The notes below the pieces were generated by a model, which worked only from the letters and a program-made list of their open reading frames with translations, ran no database searches and was not told the origin of the DNA. This document shows, in pieces, positions 1-6,477 of a DNA stretch of 19,600 nucleotides. The stretch comes from CAIVND01 sp035532075. GTDB taxonomy: Bacteria > Actinomycetota > Acidimicrobiia > Acidimicrobiales > Bog-793. A program made the position numbers and the translations under genes. The stretch covers positions 1 to 19,600 of the forward strand of contig DATKRV010000056.1 of assembly GCA_035532075.1 (NCBI GenBank). The letters run 5' to 3'. Position 1 is the stretch's first letter. Every line of letters starts with the position of its first letter.

Positions 1-141
1 GCGATCACACCGAGCGCGCTCTGAAGCGATGCGCAAGGGGGTGACACCAGCGAATAACCAGTAATATCAGACTCGTCTCACCGCGTGGTCACCTGGGGAA
101 TTTCATTGATCGACCCTGGGGAGTTCCCAAAATCGCCGGCA
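1..141 (+). mobile_element. Probable right end of an IS21-like insertion sequence (partial)
   Basis: Two direct copies of a 13-base motif occur 23 bases apart: CCTGGGGAATTTC at 92-104 and CCTGGGGAGTTCC at 115-127. Repeated blocks reading TGGGGAATTTC just beyond the last transposition gene resemble the multiple terminal repeats of IS21-family elements. The element would enter from the left edge and end around 134-141 (GCCGGCA), exactly where similarity to the neighbouring integrase remnant stops, which suggests insertion into that gene. The left part, and so any transposase body, is outside the window. The family call rests on recalled motif style, not on a search. Confidence 0.4.
2..64 (+). 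CDS. C-terminal tail of an ORF entering from the left, possibly IstB-like
   Basis: A frame open to the left edge runs 20 codons and ends with TAA at 62-64; the tail reads ARSEAMRKGVTPANNQ. It sits immediately upstream of the IS21-like terminal repeats, the position where the helper ATPase gene istB ends in that family. A basic, short tail of this sort would fit IstB, but 20 residues cannot identify a protein. It could also be a chance open frame. Confidence 0.3.
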   Translation, partial: RSHRARSEAMRKGVTPANNQ

Positions 142-493
142 CCGCCAGGCGAGGTGCTGTGCCATTTCCTCTCTAGGCCACTTTGGGCATGCGAAAGCCC
201 GGATTTCAGCGGTGGACTTTGGCACATCCAGCTGCCCAGATCGTGTTGTCCGCCTACCGGTCGACGGTGACTCTGCCATCGAGAATACTGAGACGATTTA
301 CGGTGAGCCCCGCCACCTCGACCCGGCGGAGTCCGACTATGGCTCCCATCCACTTAAAAATTGCCCGATCTGGGTCAAAAGCCTCGGCTTAGAGCTCGAG
401 TACTTGGGATTTCAGCAAAGGCCACTCGACGAGTCGAGAAGGAGGAAGGTGAATGCGACGGTCATTCGGCGTACTTGGGTAGTGGAGGGTTAG
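142..493 (-). pseudogene. Degraded tyrosine recombinase (phage-type integrase) remnant
   Basis: Reading the minus strand, segments separated by lesions match the order of an actinobacterial site-specific integrase. First comes the end of the core-binding region (KSQVLEL). A TAA at 389-391 stands where the family has a residue. Then come AEAFDPDRAIFKWM and GAIVGLRRVEVAGLTVNRL, matching the usual GLRxGEvAgLrv box that carries the first catalytic arginine. A TAG lies at 254-256. After a frameshift, VPKSTAEIRAFACP matches the conserved PKsaagrRtvplP turn, followed by EEMAQHLAWR. The downstream HxxR and tyrosine boxes are missing, apparently removed where the IS-like end begins near 141. Two nonsense codons plus a frameshift show the gene is dead. 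Confidence 0.65.
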
Positions 494-527
494 TGACGCG
501 CGCTCGGAGACCTCGGTGAAAATTGGG

Positions 528-541
528 CCTACGTCCGTAGG
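528..541. repeat. 14-base perfect inverted repeat upstream of vapBC
   Basis: CCTACG-TC-CGTAGG is a perfect 6+6 palindrome with a 2-base centre, about 110 bases before the antitoxin start. It is too far for a core promoter operator but could be an upstream protein-binding site or an unrelated leftover of the mobile region. No poly-T follows, so it is not a typical terminator. Confidence 0.35.
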
Positions 542-627
542 TTTCAAAAACTGAGGTCAACGAACACGTTCTGCTCAAACCCGGCTGAGCTGTGGTTACG
601 GCTTAAGGTATTGGCGGAATGTCTTGC

Positions 628-646
628 GTAGCAGAGATGCTACAAT
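628..646 (+). promoter_or_regulatory. Probable vapBC promoter with overlapping operator palindrome
   Basis: TGCTACAAT at 638-646 is an extended -10 element (TG-n-TACAAT). A perfect inverted repeat, GTAGCA-GAGA-TGCTAC (628-643), overlaps it. A start of transcription about 7 bases after the -10 would fall at 653, on the GTG that can begin vapB, so the message may be leaderless. Antitoxins of this class normally repress their own operon through such palindromes. No convincing -35 is seen, which is acceptable for an extended -10. Confidence 0.5.
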
Positions 647-652
647 GAGTTG

Positions 653-907
653 GTGATCGACATCCCAGCACGTGACCTTCGAAACGACGTCAGCGCCGTG
701 CTCCGTCGGGTCGAGCACGGTGAACGCCTCAGGGTGACGGTGAGCGGCCGCCCCGTGGCCGAGCTGCTGCCACTGCCCACCAGACCAAGATCGATGGCCT
801 GGCACGCCTTCTTCCAAGACAGCGGCCGATGGCGAGCTGATCCCGAGCTTACTCAAGAGCTGTCAGACCTCCTGCCCGATACAACTGACGACCCTCCGAT
901 CGCATGA
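653..907 (+). CDS. vapB: VapB-type antitoxin (Phd/YefM-like)
   Basis: The 84-residue protein begins IDIPARDLRNDVSAVLRRVE and continues with GERLRVTVSGRPVAELLPL, the prevent-host-death/VapB pattern: an N-terminal dimerising DNA-binding domain of about 50 residues followed by a flexible acidic tail that wraps the toxin. It should bind and neutralise the downstream PIN toxin and repress the operon. GTG at 653 is preferred because it coincides with the expected transcription start; TTG at 650 is an in-frame alternative. No Shine-Dalgarno site precedes either, in keeping with leaderless translation. Its stop overlaps the toxin start by four bases (ATGA, 904-907). Confidence 0.85.
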   Translation: MIDIPARDLRNDVSAVLRRVEHGERLRVTVSGRPVAELLPLPTRPRSMAWHAFFQDSGRWRADPELTQELSDLLPDTTDDPPIA

Positions 908-1317
908 GCGCGTCCGACGACGAGCACGTCGAGGGTGAGTTCGCGCTCGCCGACACATCGCTCTTCATCGCAGTCGAGCAAGATCGACCGTTCTCCTCCC
1001 AACTGCCCGAGCGTGTCGCCGTGTCGGTCGTCACCGTGGGTGAGCTACGGCTCGGCGTCCTTGCTGCTAAGGACGGAATGACCCGCGCACGACGGCTTGA
1101 AACCCTGTCAGCGGCGGCGGCGCTCGACCCCCTGCCGATCGACGAGGGAGTTGCCCATGCCTGGGCAACTCTACGCCTTGTGCTTCGAGACGCAGGCAAG
1201 CGAATGTCGATCAATGACTCGTGGATCGCCGCGACTGCAATCGCCAACGACCTGGCTGTCGCATCTCAAGACAGCGATTACGACGACATTCCTGGGCTTC
1301 GAGTCATACGGGTCTGA
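904..1317 (+). CDS. vapC: VapC toxin, PIN-domain ribonuclease
   Basis: The 137-residue protein has the four acidic residues of the PIN nuclease fold: D17 in ADTS, E47 in VGELRLG, D105 in INDSWIAATA and D123 in SQDSDYDD. These coordinate Mg2+/Mn2+ for endoribonuclease activity; VapC toxins typically cut tRNA or rRNA and stop translation. Length is usual for the family. The ATG overlaps the antitoxin stop, which implies translational coupling and fits a stoichiometric toxin-antitoxin pair. All catalytic residues are intact, so the toxin should be active when free. An N-terminal extension of about 12 residues precedes the usual start of the fold. Confidence 0.9.
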   Translation: MSASDDEHVEGEFALADTSLFIAVEQDRPFSSQLPERVAVSVVTVGELRLGVLAAKDGMTRARRLETLSAAAALDPLPIDEGVAHAWATLRLVLRDAGKRMSINDSWIAATAIANDLAVASQDSDYDDIPGLRVIRV

Positions 1318-1520
1318 CGCCAGAGTCGCTCAGCATCGCGGATGCGAAAGGCGGTCTGAGCCTCATCCACTGCCGGCCGGCCGGGTGCGGCTCAATTGCA
1401 TCGACGCCTTGAAATTCCGAATGGAGGTGAACGGACGGTATTCGAACTTCGCTGACTTACGGCTTCGTCTCAATCGTCTCGGCACAACCGCTGCTGTGTC
1501 GTAGCGAAACGGTGCGCAGG
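1318..1520. other. Intergenic gap between vapC and the Pho box
   Basis: About 200 bases without a convincing gene. A GC-rich run (CCGGCCGGCCGG around 1373-1384) could fold locally, but no U-tract follows it. Open frames here are short and have no recognisable protein features. Confidence 0.5.
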
Positions 1521-1553
1521 TTTCATGTTCATTTCACTCTCAGGTCATTGACT
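1521..1553 (+). promoter_or_regulatory. Pho box: three tandem 11-base units upstream of pstB
   Basis: Units start at 1521, 1532 and 1543 and begin TTTCATG, TTTCACT and GGTCATT, so TCA(T/C) recurs at exactly 11-base spacing. This is the architecture recognised by PhoB/PhoP/RegX3 dimers (E. coli TGTCA units; Streptomyces GTTCACC units). It ends 31 bases before a possible GTG start (1585) and 79 bases before the preferred ATG (1633). A similar triplet lies before the response regulator gene. No strong -10 is obvious downstream, as is common at activator-dependent promoters. Confidence 0.65.
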
Positions 1554-1632
1554 GTACTCAAGCAGTTTACGTTGGCTTTGTACGGTGTGTTTTGTGACGA
1601 CGACACCGTACGACAGGGCAGGATCACGCGAG

Positions 1633-2436
1633 ATGAGCAATAGCGACGGCAACTCAACATTGGTCGACACCGACATCATCACCTGCAGAGATGTCTCTCT
1701 CGGCTTTGGCCTACAGACCATTTTGCAAGATGTCTCGCTGAACTTTCCGGTGGGTACGATCACCGCACTCGTGGGTCCCTCCGGATCGGGAAAGACGACG
1801 TTTCTGCGGTCACTGAACCGTCTTAATGACCGGGTCCCAAACTTCTGGCGACACGGAGAGATCTGCTTTCATGACTGGGACATTCAAGGACCCAAAGTCG
1901 ATCCTCTGGTGTTGCGTCGCAAGGTCGGGATGGTCTTTCAGCGCCCGAACCCCTTCCCGATGTCGATCGAGGACAACGTCACTGCAGGCGTGCGCGCGCA
2001 CAAGCTCGCGAAACGCTCTGAGCTCCACGATCTTGCCGAGACGCGCCTTGCCGAAGTTGGACTGTGGAGCCATGTCTCGGATCGTCTCTCTGACTCTCCA
2101 TTTCGTCTCTCCGGTGGACAGCAGCAACTTCTCTGTCTCGCACGTGCGCTTGCAGTGGGGCCAGAGGTGCTCCTGCTAGACGAGCCGACCTCCTCTTTAG
2201 ATCCACGATCTACCGAAGCGGTTGAAGAGCTCGTACGTCGATTGAAACCTCAGCTGACGGTTATCATCGTCACGCACAATCTCGCACAGGCCCGCCGACT
2301 TTCAGATCGCACAGTCTTTTTCTATGGTGGCCGACTCGTCGAATCGGGACCGACCTCTGATCTTTTCGAACACCCGGAGCGGCCCGAGACGGCTCGTTAT
2401 CTCGGTGGAGACGTTGACCCGGCGGGGACTTTGTGA
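1633..2436 (+). CDS. pstB: Phosphate ABC transporter ATP-binding protein PstB
   Basis: This cytoplasmic ATPase powers phosphate uptake through PstCA. Residues from ATG 1633 (267 aa): Walker A GPSGSGKTT at 48-56, Q-loop Q103 in VFQRPNPFPMSI, which is diagnostic of PstB, signature LSGGQQQ at 159-165, Walker B VLLLDEP at 179-185, and H-loop H215 in IVTHN. ATG 1633 is preferred because the family normally starts about 15-20 residues before the first strand; GTG 1585 would add 16 residues and sits nearer the Pho box. One oddity is that the residue after LSGGQQQ is leucine instead of the nearly invariant arginine. It is the first gene of the pst operon here, whereas pstB is usually last. The gap to pstS is about 100 bases. 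Confidence 0.93.
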   Translation: MSNSDGNSTLVDTDIITCRDVSLGFGLQTILQDVSLNFPVGTITALVGPSGSGKTTFLRSLNRLNDRVPNFWRHGEICFHDWDIQGPKVDPLVLRRKVGMVFQRPNPFPMSIEDNVTAGVRAHKLAKRSELHDLAETRLAEVGLWSHVSDRLSDSPFRLSGGQQQLLCLARALAVGPEVLLLDEPTSSLDPRSTEAVEELVRRLKPQLTVIIVTHNLAQARRLSDRTVFFYGGRLVESGPTSDLFEHPERPETARYLGGDVDPAGTL

Positions 2437-2536
2437 GACACGGAATCGTCCGAATCCAATCGTGTCGTGAGACCTCCCCGATCGTCTTCCGTGTACTTGT
2501 CGCACTCGCGGCTTGAATGAAAGGAGCACTATAAAA

Positions 2537-3739
2537 ATGTCTTTCAGACACCTCGCCGAGGCGAGTGTTCGGCCTTCTCGCTACCAGAGGTCACTTGCGA
2601 CGCGCCTTGGTCGAGTGACGCTCGCAACGCTCGCTGGAGCACTTGCGCTCAGTGGCACCGCTGGCATTGCCGGAGCATCGACACACCAATCGAAAAATTC
2701 CGCATCGACCTCGAATCCCTATGCGAAGGTGGAGAAGCAACTCACGCTCCTTGAGAAGCCACCGTCAGGAGTCTCGCTGCTTGAGACCGGGTCCACACTG
2801 CTCTATCCGGTGATCAGTGAGTGGGCGAGTCAGTACTCCGCTGTCAGGGTAACGACCGCCGGAACCGGTTCGGGTACGGGCATCTCCGATGCAACGAACG
2901 GAACGGTTCAGATCGGTGCCTCGGATGCCTATCTGTCCTCGAGTGCATCGTCGAACCTACTCAATATCCCGGTGGACGTGTCGGCTCAGCAGATTGACTA
3001 CAACCTTCCAGGCCTCAGCACGAAACATCTCCATCTTGACGCGACGGTGATCAATGACATCTTCGATGGCTCGATCACGAACTGGAACGACCGTGCGATT
3101 GCGAGCTTGAACCCAGGGGTGAAGCTCCCGAACATGACGATCGTTCCGATCCACCGATCGGACGGAAGTGGTGACACCTTCATGTTCAGCTCGTACCTAG
3201 CCTTCCAAGACCCGACGAGCTGGGTTCCCTCCCACGGTGGTCCGAACACCTCAGTCACGTGGCCAAATGTGACAAACGCACTCGCAGAAAATGGCAACGG
3301 TGGCGTGCTCGCGGGCTGTGAGAAGGTGCCTGGCTGCATCGCCTACATCGGGATCAGCTGGCTCCGTTCGGCCATTGCATTCGGCCTTGGAGATGCAGCG
3401 CTCGAGAACGGCTCGGGAAAGTACGTGCTCCCGACGCCAGGGAACATTGCCTCTGAGGTGGCGAGCTACAAGAAGATTCCGACCTCAGCGGCGATCTCGC
3501 TCATCAACTCCAAGTTCAAGTCGGCGCGTTTTGGCTATCCGATCGTGAACTTCGAGTACGCAATCGTCAATACCAACCAGTCAAGCGCTGCGACGGCCCA
3601 GGCGATCAAGGCGTTCCTTGCGTGGGGAATGGACCCTCGGCACGGTTCTTCTGATTCCGAGCTGACCAAGTTCTACTTCCACCCGCTTGCACCTGCGGCC
3701 ATGCAGATCGCCGTGAATCTGTTGCAGCGGATCGGCTAA
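2537..3739 (+). CDS. pstS: Periplasmic-type phosphate-binding protein PstS
   Basis: The 400-residue exported protein captures phosphate and delivers it to PstCA. A signal peptide is visible: basic residues 11-26, a hydrophobic stretch 28-45, and a likely cleavage after AGA (residue 47). Phosphate-binding segments follow the family order: TGSTLLYP (84-91), GTGSGTGISD (109-118), GASDAYL, and RSDGSGDT (207-214); VINDIFDGSITNWND is also typical. The ATG at 2537 has a strong AAGGAG site (2521-2526); TTG 2513 would place the Shine-Dalgarno inside the gene. There is no cysteine in the first 60 residues, hence no lipobox, which is unusual for a monoderm bacterium. Two cysteines near the middle (AGCEKVPGC) could form a disulfide. 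Confidence 0.93.
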   Translation: MSFRHLAEASVRPSRYQRSLATRLGRVTLATLAGALALSGTAGIAGASTHQSKNSASTSNPYAKVEKQLTLLEKPPSGVSLLETGSTLLYPVISEWASQYSAVRVTTAGTGSGTGISDATNGTVQIGASDAYLSSSASSNLLNIPVDVSAQQIDYNLPGLSTKHLHLDATVINDIFDGSITNWNDRAIASLNPGVKLPNMTIVPIHRSDGSGDTFMFSSYLAFQDPTSWVPSHGGPNTSVTWPNVTNALAENGNGGVLAGCEKVPGCIAYIGISWLRSAIAFGLGDAALENGSGKYVLPTPGNIASEVASYKKIPTSAAISLINSKFKSARFGYPIVNFEYAIVNTNQSSAATAQAIKAFLAWGMDPRHGSSDSELTKFYFHPLAPAAMQIAVNLLQRIG

Positions 3740-3777
3740 CAGGGCAGGTGCCAAAGCTGTAGATGTGCTCAAGCTGA

Positions 3778-3822
3778 AGTCGGTGCCGCTAGCGAACGTG
3801 TCGTTCGCTAGTTGCACCGACT
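3778..3822 (+). terminator. Long stem-loop between pstS and pstC
   Basis: Twenty-base arms (3778-3797 and 3803-3822) pair with only two mismatches around a 5-base loop GTGTC; inner arms are CTAGCGAAC and GTTCGCTAG. No run of T follows, so it is unlikely to be a complete intrinsic terminator. Such a structure 38 bases after a binding-protein gene commonly protects the upstream message or attenuates read-through, giving more PstS than channel subunits. That role is inferred. Confidence 0.6.
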
Positions 3823-3874
3823 GTGGTGTTTCTGACACTGCCTGTGAGGCAATCATGTATGACGAGGAGTTTGT

Positions 3875-4954
3875 GTGAGTAAAGGACAGGTGGTGGCATC
3901 CGGGGGATCAGATCCCACCACATCGAATCCGGGGGATACCTCACGAGCGAGGGACGCCAGCCAACGGCGCCTGCAACGCGCGCTGCGGTTCGTCACGGCC
4001 ACGACCGCGATTGTTCCCCTCGGCGCACTTGTTGCCATGGTCGCCGTTCTTCTCGTCGAGGCGCTGCCGGCCATCGGGTTCAACGGCTGGCACTTTCTCT
4101 CGGGCACCGCTTGGAGTTTTGGCAGTTACTACTCGTCTCCCGTGCGCAGTGGGGGAATCCTTCATCCAGCGGGAGCGAGCTACGGGGCCTTTCCCCTCAT
4201 TCTTGGAACACTAGAGACCTCCGCGATAGCGGTGATCATCGGTTTCCCAGTTGCATTCGGTACGGCTGTCTTCATCGTGGAAAAGCTTCCAAGAGCCCTC
4301 TCGGAGTTGATTGGTGTGATACTTGAGGTGCTCGCCGGTATCCCGAGCGTCGTGATCGGGATCTGGGGTGTCTTTACCTTCGGACCCTGGCTCGCTCACG
4401 TGATCTATCCCGCACTCGCACATCTTCCAAACGTTCCCGTGCTTGACATCTTCCGTGGGAACTATGGCTTCGGAGAGGGTCTCCTCTCGGCTGGCATTGT
4501 GCTCGCGGCGATGATCATTCCGATTATCGCCGCGACGACACGTGACCTCCTCCGCCAGGTTCCAGAGGCGACGCGAGAAGGTGCCGAAGCGCTCGGGATG
4601 ACCAACAGTGAGGTCTTCTTTGCCGTGCAGTTCCGGTGGATCCGCACTGGTGTGATTGGCTCGCTGGTTCTCGGACTTGGGCGGGCCCTTGGTGAGACGA
4701 TCGCCGTCGCTCTCGTGAGCGGCAGCACACTTAATGTCGCGCACAACATCTACGGCACGATGACAACGATCGCCGCCTCGATCGTTTCGCTCCTCGACTC
4801 CGCCCAGAGCGATCCCACTGGACTCTCGGTGAGGGCACTTTCGGAGGCCGCCTTGGTGCTCTTCGCCATTACGCTGGTCGTGAATATCGGCGCGCGTCAG
4901 CTCGTTCGCCGCTCCGCTCGAGGAGCGGCGCTACCGGTCGGAGTGGGTTTCTGA
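3875..4954 (+). CDS. pstC: Phosphate ABC transporter permease PstC
   Basis: This 359-residue integral membrane protein forms half of the phosphate channel. After a hydrophilic, disordered N-terminus of about 35 residues come a first membrane helix (about 38-62), an outer segment, and then the binding-protein-dependent permease core beginning at YGAFPLILGTL (103-113). GIPSVVIGIWG (155-165) is characteristic of PstC/PstA. The cytoplasmic coupling EAA loop is at about 231-248 (EATREGAEALGMTNSEVF) and contacts PstB. GTG 3875 is supported by GAGGAG at 3864-3869 with a 5-base spacer. Its stop overlaps the pstA ATG by one base (TGATG), so the two are translationally coupled. Confidence 0.93.
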   Translation: MSKGQVVASGGSDPTTSNPGDTSRARDASQRRLQRALRFVTATTAIVPLGALVAMVAVLLVEALPAIGFNGWHFLSGTAWSFGSYYSSPVRSGGILHPAGASYGAFPLILGTLETSAIAVIIGFPVAFGTAVFIVEKLPRALSELIGVILEVLAGIPSVVIGIWGVFTFGPWLAHVIYPALAHLPNVPVLDIFRGNYGFGEGLLSAGIVLAAMIIPIIAATTRDLLRQVPEATREGAEALGMTNSEVFFAVQFRWIRTGVIGSLVLGLGRALGETIAVALVSGSTLNVAHNIYGTMTTIAASIVSLLDSAQSDPTGLSVRALSEAALVLFAITLVVNIGARQLVRRSARGAALPVGVGF

Positions 4955-5934
4955 TGGCCTCCGCGACCGTTCCGAACATCGCGTTCCCCCGAGACCGACC
5001 AGGGGAGGGCGGCCTTGTCATCGCGCGTTCTCGCAGGATGCGCAATCTCATCTGGTGGTCGCTCTGTGCGTTTGCCATGGTGCTCGTCGTTGGGGTTGTC
5101 GCCTGGGTTTTGGAGGGCGTAATACAGAGTGCCGTTCCTGGCTGGAACTGGAGCATCTTCACCGAACCCACCAATGGGGTAGGAGGCGGACTCGCCAATG
5201 CAATCTCCGGGACCGCCGTCCTTATGCTCGGCGTGGGGATCCTCACCGGGATCACGGGCGTCGGAGCCGGGATCTACCTCGCCGAGATGGCACGTCCCGG
5301 TCACGTGACGATGCTCCTCCGAAGTGCCTCCGAGGTACTCTCTGGTGTCCCATCGATCGTCTTTGGCTATACCGGTTACGTCGCACTTGTTGTTGGACTG
5401 CACTGGGGCTTCTCGCTTGTGGCAGCGCTCATCGTGCTCTCTTTGCTTGTGGTTCCCTACGTCGCCAAGTCGACCGAGATCGCACTCAATCAGGTTCCCC
5501 TTGCCTACCGAGAGGGTGGAGACGCCCTCGGGATCTCGCAGACTCGCCTGTTGCGCACGATCGTCATTCCCGCTGCCATTCCGGGGATGGCCACGGGCCT
5601 CATCGTCGCGCTGGCGATATCGGTCGGAGAGACTGCGCCGCTCCTCTATACCGCTGGCTTCTCGAACAGCTATCCGAGCGCACAACTCATCCACACGCCG
5701 GTGCCCTACCTCACCTATGCGACATACACCTTCTGGAACCAACCAACCACGGCCCTGAAGGATCTTTCGTTCGACTCTTCGGTGCTCCTCATGGCGCTGA
5801 TACTCCTTCTCGTGATCTGCTCAAGGTTCGTCGTCCGTGTCTCCCAGCGCTATGCACCGAACAAAGCTGGCTCGCGAGGTCGCAGGAGAATCCCGAGACG
5901 CGCGCTCGAGAGAGTCAGAACCGCGAACGTGTGA
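4954..5934 (+). CDS. pstA: Phosphate ABC transporter permease PstA
   Basis: This 326-residue membrane protein pairs with PstC. The first helix is about 31-55, and the permease core starts near 80 (GLANAISGTAVLML). Hallmarks are GVPSIVFGY at 131-139, the EAA loop YREGGDALGISQTRLL at 185-200, and a conserved SVGETAPLL segment. The final helix ends near residue 300 and is followed by a basic tail. It is the last gene of the pst operon: pstB lies at the front and phoU is not found within the window. The start overlaps the pstC stop by one base. Confidence 0.93.
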   Translation: MASATVPNIAFPRDRPGEGGLVIARSRRMRNLIWWSLCAFAMVLVVGVVAWVLEGVIQSAVPGWNWSIFTEPTNGVGGGLANAISGTAVLMLGVGILTGITGVGAGIYLAEMARPGHVTMLLRSASEVLSGVPSIVFGYTGYVALVVGLHWGFSLVAALIVLSLLVVPYVAKSTEIALNQVPLAYREGGDALGISQTRLLRTIVIPAAIPGMATGLIVALAISVGETAPLLYTAGFSNSYPSAQLIHTPVPYLTYATYTFWNQPTTALKDLSFDSSVLLMALILLLVICSRFVVRVSQRYAPNKAGSRGRRRIPRRALERVRTANV

Positions 5935-5949
5935 GCAAGGTGTCGAGCG

Positions 5950-5970
5950 AACCGGGAGAACCTCCCCGTT
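5950..5970 (+). terminator. Small stem-loop just after pstA
   Basis: AAC-c-GGGAG, loop AAC, then CTCCC-c-GTT: eight pairs with one C-C mismatch, 16 bases after the pstA stop. The position suits the end of the pst transcript, but there is no T-tract, so any termination would be weak or factor-dependent. Confidence 0.35.
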
Positions 5971-6404
5971 GACCGCTTGGCGCGATCCAAGTTGGCCACA
6001 CACGTGGTGCATATCTCACAACCTCTTTCACCTTTGCGCGTTTCCTGTCTGTCAACGTGGCTACTCCGTCTTTTCGGCAAGGAAACTTAGAGATAGCACG
6101 GAGGTAACCGATCGCGGCACGAATCGTAGTGACTATGAATCCGTAGTGACTAAGAATGTTGTCGTGCCCGGTTACGCCGGGAGGTCTTGAACAATCCACA
6201 CAGATACGTATTTCAGGTGGTCCTGCGTTTAACAGCGTTCTCTAACCTGCATACATGAACAACAATCAGAAATATTGGCAGTATGAAACAACCAAGTAGC
6301 TCGTACAACGGCGGGCCAAAGTGCGCAGCGCTACGACGGATTTTGGACATTGATGACACAGAGCCTCTTGATATTTCGCCAGACCTGGGGCCGAGTGGCA
6401 AAGA
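5971..6404. other. Long untranslated stretch between pstA and the response regulator
   Basis: No supported gene. It contains a 17-base-spaced direct repeat (CGTAGTGACTA at 6125 and 6142) and a GC-rich hairpin CCCGG-TTACG-CCGGG at 6167-6181. A 44-codon open frame (6283-6417) lacks a ribosome binding site and runs into the Pho-box-like repeats. The stretch looks AT-richer than its flanks. Confidence 0.5.
6121..6153. repeat. Imperfect tandem direct repeat, 16-17 base unit
   Basis: GAATCGTAGTGACTAT (6121-6136) is followed at once by GAATCCGTAGTGACTAA (6137-6153); the 11-base core CGTAGTGACTA is identical. Spacing is 17 bases, not a multiple of 10-11, so it is not an obvious Pho-box pair. It may be a binding site or a slippage duplication. 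Confidence 0.45.
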
Positions 6405-6437
6405 GTTCATGACCTAGTCACCCATGGTTCACCGAAC
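6405..6437 (+). promoter_or_regulatory. Second Pho-box-like triplet, upstream of the response regulator
   Basis: Three consecutive 11-base units start at 6405, 6416 and 6427 and begin GTTCATG, AGTCACC and GTTCACC. They match the actinobacterial PhoP unit (G-T/G-TCA-Y-Y) and share TCA(T/C) at the same position as the units before pstB. The array ends 40 bases before the regulator ATG. The third unit is also part of a palindrome GGTTC-ACC-GAACC (6426-6438). Autoregulation is the natural reading. Confidence 0.6.
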
Positions 6438-6477
6438 CTATGCAGTCGCTTCGTCTACGACGGCCACACTGTGAGTA

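Noticed and set aside
1585..1632. GTG 1585 as the pstB start
   Set aside because: It would add 16 residues not expected for the family; ATG 1633 gives a normal length. It remains possible because the Pho box is close.
4897..5742. 281-codon minus-strand open frame opposite pstC/pstA
   Set aside because: It lies wholly opposite two clear genes, its product is rich in R, H, D and G with no family features, and it is explained by codon bias in the sense strand.
5055..5972. 305-codon plus-strand open frame overlapping pstA
   Set aside because: The product is arginine-rich and low in normal motifs, while the alternative frame encodes an unmistakable PstA with membrane helices.
6283..6417. 44-codon open frame between pstA and the response regulator
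   Set aside because: It has no ribosome binding site or known features and runs into the Pho-box-like repeats; noncoding is more likely.
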